DNA of 64,000 nucleotides from Calliphora vicina. Lineage: Eukaryota; Arthropoda; Insecta; Diptera; Calliphoridae. The notes under the pieces are model-generated. The model did no database searches, was not told the origin of the DNA, and saw only the letters and a list, made by a program, of their open reading frames with translations. The position numbers and the translations under genes are program-made. Where the stretch lies: positions 61,043,533 to 61,107,532 of the forward strand of contig NC_088780.1 of the NCBI RefSeq assembly GCF_958450345.1, given 5' to 3'. How positions within the stretch are numbered: position 1 is the first letter of the stretch; each line of letters starts with the position of its first letter. Positions 55,311 through 64,000 of this stretch are shown here, one piece after another.

Positions 55311-57413
55311 GAGTGTCCCAAAAAAAATTGTTTTTGGAATTTTGGAACGCATACCCTCTATTTTTTTATATATATATAAAACTATAGTTAAATATGAACT
55401 TTTGTCTTTCGATCATGATTGCAACCCGTGCCGACTTGCGATTTAGTTTTGAGGTGCATTTACAAGGGAAAAAAATTGAATTTGTTCAGTTTTTGTAGAA
55501 ATTTTGGCATTAAATAATTACTTTTGCAATTTAATTTAAAAGAATCGAAATGTGTACGTAATTGTGGTTCTAATAAGATATAAAACACAAAAATTGGTTC
55601 AAAAATGTTAAAGTTATTAAAAAATCGCTAGGCCATTAACGTGTCTCAGGCCACTAGAACAAGAAATGTAGGAACAAAATTAACATATTTTGAGAAATAT
55701 TAAAATAAAAGCTTATTTTTACTTAAAATATATCCATATTTACTTGTATATGACTTTTTGTCTTCGTAGGATACCATTAACCTATTCGCAGGTATGACCA
55801 AAAAAAAATATTTTTTTAGAGGCAGTTACAAAACTCCATTTTAAAATTATTAAAAATTTTGTTAAACAAATTTCAGACTTTTTTAATCATCACATTTGGA
55901 TTTATTGGGAACATAATAGGGAATAAAAATGTGAAAAAAGTATGACAATACCTCCTATAGTTTTTCCGTACCTGCGATTTAAATTTTGCGATTTTCGAGA
56001 AAAAATAATTTTTTTCTGTTATGATTTTTAAGTAAAAGCTATTCAGAATATTACAGTCCAGGTAATTTTAAATATAGTCTGAAAGTTTTACTAAAATCGG
56101 AAAACAATATGAATGGTGCTAACTTTTATGTTTTTCATAGTTAAATATACTCAATCATTCAAGTTATTTTATTAAATTTAATAAATCAAAAGTACACTAA
56201 AGGGTTAAAATCAATTTTATTATTTAAAAATCCTCAATAAAATATTAATTACGTTATTAAGGCAAAAACCAGGAATAAATACAATATTTTGCCGTTTGAA
56301 AAATGTGTTGTCAAAATTGAACAAAATTGTGAACATTTTTCAAAATGGCTTCGTAGTACTGTTTTCTAATACACAACACAATATTTAAAATTTTGTTTCC
56401 TATAAAAATCAATTTTTTCATTTTAACTTTTCTGCTGTTTTTGTAAATACTAGACTTTGTGTTATATTTTTCTTAAGTTTCATCAAAATCGGCCCAAAAA
56501 TATATAACATTTTCCTATTTTTCCATGAGAAATTCCAAATATTGAAAAATTTTACCTTTGACCTTCTCGATTTAAGGGTTGTCGTTTTCCGATTTTAGTA
56601 AAACTTTCGGACTATATTTAAAATTGCATGGACTATAATATTCTGTATAGGTTTTAATTAAAGTTTATAACAGTAAGGAAATTCGGCACATTCGCCAAAA
56701 TATGGCCAAATAATTAGTTTTTCTCGAAAATCGCAAAATTTAAATCGCAGGCACGGAAAAACTATAGGAGGCATTGTCATACTTTTTTCATATTTTTATT
56801 CCCTATTATGTTCCCAATAAATCCCAATGTGATGATTAAAAAATTCTGAAATTTGTTTAACATAATTCTTAAAAATTTGAAAATGGAGTTTTGAAACTGT
56901 CTCTAAAAAAATAAATTTTTTTGGTCATACCTGCGAATAGGTTAACGGTATCCTACGAAGGCAAAAACTCATATACAAGTAAATATGGATATATTTTTAA
57001 GTAAAAATAAGCTTTTATTTGAATATTTCTCAAAATATGTTAATTTTGTTCCTACATTTCTTGTTCTAGTGGCCTGAGCCACATTAATGGCCGGGCGATT
57101 TTTTAATAACTTTAACATTTTTTTAACCAATTTTTGTGTTTCATATCTTATAAGAACGACAATTACGTACACATTTCGTTTTTTTAAATTAAATTGTAAA
57201 AGTAATTACTTAATGGCAACATTTTTGCAAAAACTGAAAAAAATCATTTTTTCCCCTTGTAAATGCACCTCAAAACTAAATCGCAAGTCGGCACGGGTTG
57301 CAATCATGATAGAAAGACAAAATTTCATATTTAACTATAGTTTTATATATATATAAAAAAAAATAGAGAGTGTGCGTTCCAAAATTCGAAAAAAAAAATA
57401 GTTTGGGACCCTC
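55311..57413. mobile_element. Foldback element with ~700-bp inverted arms
   Basis: Ends GAGTGTCCCAAAAAAAATTG and AGTTTGGGACCCTC, flanked by TA. Arms 55311-56020 and about 56700-57413 mirror each other throughout (CTTTTTGTCTTCGTAGGATA against ATCCTACGAAGGCAAAAAC; GGCCACTAGAACAAGAAATG against CATTTCTTGTTCTAGTGGCC). The ~680-bp loop carries the segment found at 125-330. No coding sequence; a TA-target, Tc1/mariner-type foldback by inference. Confidence 0.87.
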
Positions 57414-57415
57414 TA

Positions 57416-57600
57416 ATGTATATTCCGAATGTACTCAAAAACGGGTGAACCAATATTGATGATATTTTCAGGAAAACTTCAGAATTGCTCAGCGGGTGAC
57501 ACTATAAAGTCAGATTTTAGATTTTCGTTCTGTGGGCGGAAGGGCGTGGCAAAATAAAATTGTACACTATAACGGAGCTAAGGACATAAAAAAAAATTAT
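57416..57600 (+). repeat. Fragment of the Helitron A/B 5' repeat
   Basis: ATTCCGAATGTACTCAAAAA, GGTGACACTATAAAGTCAG and TCTGTGGGCGGAAGGGCG match the ~200-bp repeat at the 5' ends of Helitrons A and B. No ends are present. Confidence 0.65.
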
Positions 57601-58839
57601 TGTGTAATAGTTGATCGACCTTTTCTTCAATTCTTATAGATAGTTTATTTCGTTTCCTATACATAGGCTTTCAAGGCCAGTGATTGTTGAAAAAATCAAA
57701 AATTTTGAAAAAAAAATTGGGAAAAAAAATTGTTTCTAAACAAATTACATATTTATTGAGTTTCTATAACAAAAATTTGTATAAAAGTTTTAATATGATT
57801 GCAAATATTAGGAACAATTTGATCCTCATTTATTACATACTATTTTTTTGCTTAGATAAGTAAATTGGTATTACAAAAAAAATTTCAAGTCAATATCACA
57901 ATTATATTCAAAAATATGCCATCATAATAAAAAAATTGTATAAATTTTCTTAAGGCTTCCTATAAAAATTCACTCCAGGAATTGCGCTTTAATCCTCATG
58001 AATTAAATATGGTCTTTTGATAAAATATTATCAGATATTGGAAAAATTAGTCCATAATTGACCGCTGTTTTCGAATATTAATATTAATCAATATCTTTCA
58101 AATGTCTTTAGTAAATTCGGGAAGGATCGTTTATACTCCGGAAAATCAATGTAAAGCTTTTCGAGGTATCGGTGAAAAATTAAATAAGTTTTGTATAAAT
58201 AAAGATGCCATATATATTTAGTACTCTCGAAAATCATTTAAATGACCATAAATCTGTTAGAAATATTAGTAACGAGATAAAATGAAATTGGTATTTGAAA
58301 TGGTCAACCTCCCAGACTGCCCACATAATTGGACAATGTTACTTTCATTAGATTTATTTGATTATTAAAAAGTATATGTACTTACTGACATTCCTTTTGT
58401 GTAGTTACAGCACTTCTTACTTTTAACTTTTTTTAATTATTTTTACGAAGAAGAATATAAATAGGTATGTATGTATGTATGTATAAAGAGCTAGGAATGA
58501 ACCCTTCTTGCAACACAACCAGACACTTGTGTGGTAGCATTAGTAATAAGTATTTAAAATGTTGTGTTGTGGCACAACTTAGTTCTCCATATAGTTTTAC
58601 TAAAAGTTTTCAAATTACATCCTGTATAAGCCACCACAATTAAATTATGCTAAATGTGAGAACATTTTGCAAAATTTCATAATACCCTGTGGCAAATTTC
58701 AAGCCTATTTCATGCATGAATAATATGAAAAACATATGTACGACAAATATTTGGAAATCTCTTTCAAAAATGACTATACACTGAAATAACATGTGTAAAA
58801 TTTCCTACCGGTTTGAACTACAGAACTACCTTGAAATAT
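57601..58839. other. No gene; repeat scraps
   Basis: 57650-57690 matches the flank of the Penelope-like element, 57740-57830 matches the arm of the 23935 palindrome, and 58000-58300 has DINE-subfamily-2-like phrases (TTAGTCCATAATTGACC). The rest is AT-rich. Confidence 0.5.
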
Positions 58840-60069
58840 CCCAGCAGTTCTAGGAGACTGTCCTGAACTTGTGATTTTATCTATCATTTAGGGTGACCAC
58901 TGGTTACATAGCTAACTGCGTGACTAGTTATTTTAACACGTGCATATCCTACGCAAGGGGTCAATTGACCCTTTTGGATTACAATGATACTGTCTGATGG
59001 TTGGTCCGAAGTAGTCAACGCATTGGATTTAAATACCAGTTACATACCAATAGACTCAGTTACCTTACTAGCAACATAACTGGTTACTTAACAAGGTACA
59101 TAACAAGTTATTTTATCATGTACGGGTGCTAATTGACCTCTAAAAGTCAGTTAAAAATATCTCATAGACAGGTCAATAACCCATTGCTTGGTGGGTAAAA
59201 TAAAAGTATAAAATAAACGTTTAAAATGACTACACTGTATGTGTCTCTATGTTACTTAGAGACACTGATGTGACAATTGACTTCACGCTAGGTTACTTGT
59301 ACTTAAAAAAAAGAAAATAAACTGCATTATAGAGTTGGGCATAATCGTTCTTTTTATTGATTGGTCGTTTTTGTTCAGAACAAATAAATGAACAAGTTCG
59401 TTCTTTTGTTCAATTGTTCACTTTTATTCTTTGGTGTTTGACTGAACTAAGTGATTGAACAATTGCTCTATTAATGTTTTGGCGGTGAACAAAACGAACA
59501 AGGCACTTCTGCTTTTGGAAAATGAATTTGATTTTAATAATAAAGAAAATAAGAAGGAATTATATACAATTCAAACAACATAAATCCCATTTTAAAGCGT
59601 TTTCAAAATATAAGTTTCATATAATGACAGATGACCAAAATAAAGTGAACAATAAAGAACAAGATGATTGAACAACTTCACATTGTTCATTTGACTGAAT
59701 TGTTCAATTGAACTTGTTCGTTCATGAACAACCCAACTCTACTGCATTAGAATTATATCAACACAATTTGTATAAAACCAGTTTGTACGAATTACAATTA
59801 TTTGATATCAATTAGCACCAGTAAATGTTCAAATAACTAGTTATGTATCTGATGAAGTAGCCAGTTAGGTATCAGACTCTATGTAACCTGAATGAGAATC
59901 CAATGCGTTGACTACTTTGAACCATTGTAATCCAAAACGTTTAATTGACCCCCTACAAAGAACATGCACGTGTTAAAATAACTAGTCAAGTATCTAGTTA
60001 TTTAACTAGTTCTCACCCTAAGTGATAAGTAAAATCACTAGTTTGGGACAGTATGCTAGAACTGCTGGG
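58840..60069. mobile_element. Foldback element with CCCAGCAGTTCTAG ends
   Basis: 1230 bp. Arms of about 300 bp: CCCAGCAGTTCTAG, GTGATTTTA, TTATTTTAACACGTGCAT, TTTTGGATTACAATG and GTAGTCAACGCATTGGATT at the left all recur inverted at the right, ending CTAGAACTGCTGGG. A hAT MITE is nested at 59330-59741. Flanking bases do not match, so the target duplication is lost. The CCCAGC end links it to 5240 and 17540. Confidence 0.82.
59330..59741. mobile_element. hAT MITE with TAGAGTTGGG ends, 8-bp duplication
   Basis: 412 bp, left TAGAGTTGGGCATAATCG, right ACAACCCAACTCTA, flanked by CTGCATTA on both sides (59322-59329 and 59742-59749). Subterminal GAACAA/TTGTTC motifs repeat many times. Ends match the hAT element at 14767-16481. 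Confidence 0.9.
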
Positions 60070-60995
60070 CGGTGAGCTGCTTTATATGTGTAGAACCTCA
60101 CATATATGTGTAGAACCTTACATATACAATTTATTATACATACACGTGTGTGTGTATTTTAAATATGGATTTGCTTTTGGAAATTTACGAAAGTGTTCCT
60201 TTGATTGTTAAAACTTGTTTACATCCTTTCGACAAGGAACTACTCGTACAACTACAATGTTTTAAGCGTTTTTCAAGTGATACTTGAAAGCTGTGACAAA
60301 CATTTAAATTGTGTCTAGTAAATAAACTAACAAATAAACAACAACAAAATAATAATAATAATCGTAGTTGTATTATCCTTAAGAGTGTTTATAAACTTTA
60401 AGTATTTGAATAATTATCGACCCATGGAGGATTTAATGTCACAACAAACGAAACGAAAGTGTTACATTAATTATTATTAATGTGCATCATTATATCTAGT
60501 TATTTAACTAGTTCTCACCCTAAGTGATAAGTAAAATCACTAGTTTGGGACAGTATGCTAGAACTGCTGGGCGGTGAGCTGCTTTATATGTGTAGAACCT
60601 CACATATATGTGTAGAACCTTACATATACAATTTATTATACATACACGTGTGTGTGTATTTTAAATATGGATTTGCTTTTGGAAATTTACGAAAGTGTTC
60701 CTTTGATTGTTAAAACTTGTTTACATCCTTTCGACAAGGAACTACTCGTACAACTACAATGTTTTAAGCGTTTTTCAAGTGATACTTGAAAGCTGTGACA
60801 AACATTTAAATTGTGTCTAGTAAATAAACTAACAAATAAACAACAACAAAATAATAATAATAATCGTAGTTGTATTATCCTTAAGAGTGTTTATAAACTT
60901 TAAGTATTTGAATAATTATCGACCCATGGAGGATTTAATGTCACAACAAACGAAACGAAAGTGTTACATTAATTATTATTAATGTGCATCATTAT
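59992..60995 (+). repeat. Exact 502-bp tandem duplication
   Basis: 59992-60493 is repeated as 60494-60995, apparently without change, from ATCTAGTTATTTAACTAG to GTGCATCATTAT. Each unit holds the last ~78 bp of the foldback element and ~420 bp of flank. The flank has two short frames with fly-like start contexts: 40 residues from 60165 (MDLLLEIYESVPLIVK) and 18 residues from 60424 (MEDLMSQQTKRKCY). These might be 5' exons of a gene outside the window, but this is unproven. Confidence 0.88.
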
Positions 60996-61218
60996 AGATA
61001 CATAGTTTATGTTACTTATGCACACATTAATGTAAAACCTAATGTAACTTTAATCAAATCACATTTAACACATTATTTACATGCGAGTACATACTTTGAT
61101 ATTTAGATTACACATGAATAATTGACATCATTTTGTAATTGTCTGGCAATAATCATTCAATTAAAATGGAATTGTATATTGACTTTAATTATGCTCACCG
61201 TACGTATATACATATATT

Positions 61219-62000
61219 TTTATACCCTCCACCACCAAGTGGTGATTGATTGTATATATAAGTTTGTCATTCAGTGTGTAACTTTGAAAAATATTCATCT
61301 ACGCCCCAAAAAAATATATATATTAGATCCTTATGAAATTCTAAGTCGATGTTAGACACTCTCAGGTCCAAAATTGGCAGACTTGCAAAAAAAAGATTAT
61401 TGTTTTTCTTAGCAGTTTGGAATTGAAAATCTGCAAAATCGGTTTTTGTGTAAATATATTGCAGATAATACCACCAAATTTCACTCCCGAAGCTCACTGG
61501 AATACTCATCCATTTCTAACAAATATAGTTGGCAAGTTTAAATTCCACACTAATAATCCCCATATATTCAAAAACCTCTGAACCAAATTCTATGAAGATC
61601 GGCCCATAATTGGTTGTAGCAGATTAACCTGCATAAAATTATTAATATCAAACCAAAATTCGAAATATATCGGTCATATTGATTCACAAATGATACTACT
61701 ATTTAGATTATGTGAATATCGGCCTATATTTGACCATAGCTCCCATATAAGTTCCACTTCCCAAAATCACTTAAATACTCATAAAATATAAATAGGTGAA
61801 TCAAGTTAAAATTTAACACAAATGATTTCCATATAACGAAAATCGATAATTTCTATCCAAAAATCATACTACTGGATTTTGAGAACATCGATCCATATGA
61901 AATCCATTTCCGATAATCACCCATAAAATTTTAATTTTTGCAATAAAAAAAAATTTAGAAAATGTCGCTTACGATAATTTGGCGCTAAGGGCTCGATATA
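61219..62000 (+). mobile_element. DINE subfamily 2, partial and diverged copy
   Basis: It starts TATACCCTCCACCACCAAG and follows the subfamily order (AAGTTTGTCATTCAGTGTG, GATCCTTATGAAATTC, then CCCATATAAG-type repeats at 61570-61760). At 61965-61998 it contains GTCGCTTACGATAATTTGG and GCGCTAAGGG, the right end of the TA-flanked element of 34914-36380. This copy therefore once shared or received that insertion, then lost most of it. Confidence 0.72.
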
Positions 62001-62110
62001 TACAGCTCAATTATGAAAAAAAAATTCCGCGGGAGTTTTTTCTTTTTAACATAGAATTTGAATAGAAAAAATGAGAAAAGGGAAAAAACTCCCTGTTTTT
62101 TTAACAATAT

Positions 62111-62622
62111 TGTTACGTTTTAACCTTTTCAAAACGTTGCTTTATTTCCTTTAAATAAACCGGATACTTTTGATTGCAAATAAAAACCGGTTAGTAGTTT
62201 AAAAATTGTAACAATTATTTATTTATTTAAAATGTACAACAACAGAATTAAATAGTCTCTCAGTGTTTTTTATACACGTTTATAAATTCGCAGAAATACA
62301 GACACACTTTATAATGTACACGAATTCACTTGAAAAATACTGCACACTTTAATTCGAATAGCGTCTCTGATAAACTGACTCACGACTGCAACCTCTGCCA
62401 CTATTTATAACACTGCCATCTGCACTTTAACTGTCAAAGCTCGCAGCAAACATTCAGCATTGCCATACCTACGATCAATGATCAACTCAAAGCTTTTATT
62501 CAATTTTAATAATGCCCACAGATATGTTACAGTTTGAGAGGTCCTGCTGTTTGAAAGCATTATGCTACTTTAAATCAGCCGTTAAAATCGTTACAATTGA
62601 ATTCAATTACAATTTCGTAACA
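62111..62622 (-). mobile_element. Solo LTR of a Ty3/gypsy-type element
   Basis: 512 bp beginning TGTTACG and ending CGTAACA, flanked by ATAT (62107-62110 and 62623-62626), a 4-bp duplication as in gypsy elements. On the minus strand it has a TATA-like TTATAAATAG, a downstream CAGTTTATC-type initiator region and AATAAATAAATAAT near the end, fitting U3-R-U5 order in reverse. No internal region remains, so recombination between LTRs is the likely origin. The gypsy pol relic at 17945 cannot be linked to it. Confidence 0.82.
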
Positions 62623-62626
62623 ATAT

Positions 62627-62925
62627 ATTAAATACTATTACATAACGTTGTAACAGTTCTAATTACACAGTCCAACAGCATTTTTGGAACAGAATAGCGA
62701 CCCTATAATTCTGAAAGGACATGTTGAGTAGAGCATTTTTGAGCATTTTTTGCAAACTTATACACCAGCTGGTCTGAATTTTTTTTACAATGGGTCAAAG
62801 TTTTCATTTTTTGATCGAAGGGAGCAGTATACTAACTGAAAAAAATGTTGTAAGTTAATATCTGAGAGAATTCTTATGGTAAGAGTTATATTATGGAATT
62901 TTATGGGGATCATTTTTGTGGAAGA
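62627..62925. other. No gene seen
   Basis: Non-coding sequence between the LTR and the piggyBac-like end. Confidence 0.45.
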
Positions 62926-62926
62926 T

Positions 62927-64000
62927 CTTAACCCTTTAGCTCCTCTCTTTAGGGGTCAATTTGACCCCAAAAAAAACGTGTGGCCTATTTATATATAAGA
63001 TGAAGATATGAATCAAGTTTGAACTAAATTAACATTAAGGTTTGCAGAAAAATACGATAAGTAATTTGGAGATTGCTATGTTTGGCTTTCCAAGTGGACA
63101 TTTCGCCGTTTGTGATAGTTTTGTTTGCGTAATATTGGTAATAGAAACTAAATTTTAGTTTATTACATATAAGACATTTAATTTCAACATGAAAAAAATA
63201 TAAAACAACGAATACTATTCAATAACATACATTTTTACAAGTTATTACAAATTGTTATTTGAAAAACGTTAATTTTTAAGATAACCCAAAATCGAAAATT
63301 GGTATTTTTATAATTTTAAACTATTATATTGGTAACGGTAATTGCAATTATTTCGGAGTAACGTTAGCCAATCTTAAGAGGAAAAAACAAGAACATGGGA
63401 ATTTGTGTGAGAAAAATTTATTTACAAATTGTTACTAGTTATTTTTTATACCCGTAAGAACTGTTTTGTATTTATGCTATTGTCTGTCTGGTTCCTGGTT
63501 TGTGTTTTAAATAATAAACAATAAAATTAACTTACTATTTTGGAAGCTTTATTTCAAATTTATAACTACAAATTTTAAAAATATAAACGTTACAAGATTT
63601 TACTGGGAAGGAAAATGATCAGAGCTATAATTTTTAAACAAATAGTAACAAATATTTATCTTTGAAACTGAAAACAAAACTGATTTCAAGGCACTTTATA
63701 TAAATTAGGAATAAATTAAAATTCGAAAGCAAACAGTGTGCTATTTTTTAAATATTGTTAAATTTTTAATAGAAATGTAACAATTTCCAATGGAGCAATC
63801 TCCGAATGGACATTGATTAATATTTGTTAAAAGCGTATGTGGGATTGACATATTTGACTGATCTCAAGAATTCATTAAATTAGAAAAGTTCACTAAAAAA
63901 AAGAGATTGCTAACCTTGCTTTAATACCCCTCATACATATATCCAATTCCTGGTTAAATAAAAATCACCGCAAGTGAAAATTGTCCATTGACAATAAAGT
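62927..64000. mobile_element. Possible piggyBac-like left end; remainder AT-rich
   Basis: TTAACCCTTTAGCTCCTC followed by GGGGTCAATTTGACCCC (a palindrome) has the form of piggyBac-like termini: TTAA target, CCCT start, inner inverted repeat. No right end or transposase is found before the window stops, so it may continue beyond 64000 or be a broken end. The rest to 64000 is AT-rich with no gene. Confidence 0.4.

Overview
This window looks like repeat-rich, AT-rich nuclear DNA of a higher fly (Diptera; a calyptrate such as a blowfly or house-fly relative is my best guess, by inference). The grounds are several copies of a DINE-1/mini-me (Helentron-type) repeat with its fly-typical core and GTCT microsatellite, a Jockey-clade LINE, a Penelope-like element, a Ty3/gypsy relic, and dozens of nested non-autonomous DNA transposons. 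I see no bacterial operon, CRISPR array, rRNA gene or complete tRNA gene. Almost every long reading frame is a broken transposon gene or a shadow of one. The best candidate for an ordinary host gene is a small minus-strand gene with clean GT-AG introns at 42776-43410.

Layout. 1-330: repeat fragments. 577-823 and 7920-8164: two copies of one TA-inserting MITE. 1495-6149: a minus-strand Jockey LINE that lost its endonuclease and was hit by two DNA elements. 9336-11498: a non-autonomous Helitron with an internal ~120-bp tandem array. 12056-14091: two DINE copies. 14767-16481: a hAT element with an 8-bp target duplication. 17540-20260: a MITE beside a Ty3/gypsy pol relic with deleted integrase core. 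20262-20690: a GC-rich foldback. 20691-22080: a hAT relic. 23120-24650: inverted and DINE fragments. 25168-27960: a minus-strand Penelope-like element with RT, a split GIY-YIG domain and a hammerhead-like motif. 29597-33298: two Helitrons joined head to tail. 33504-41921: a cluster of P-like MITEs, one of which sits inside another and holds two DINEs in inverted orientation, a multi-kilobase palindrome. 42607-43410: a Tourist-like MITE and the spliced gene. 44129-46900: LINE, inverted-repeat and tRNA-like fragments. 48955-50692: a foldback copy split by a small PIF/Harbinger-type element with a Myb/SANT exon. 51091-54941: a TA-inserting element containing at least four further nested elements. 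55311-57413: a foldback with ~700-bp arms. 58840-60995: another foldback with a nested hAT MITE, and an exact 502-bp tandem duplication. 61219-64000: a DINE fragment, a solo LTR and a piggyBac-like end.

How it fits together: these are not cooperating genes but a stratigraphy of insertions. It can be read because many insertions kept target duplications, and because large inverted repeats give one arm with the insertion and one arm as the empty site. Family names rest on end sequences, duplication lengths and protein motifs read by eye; no database search was possible.
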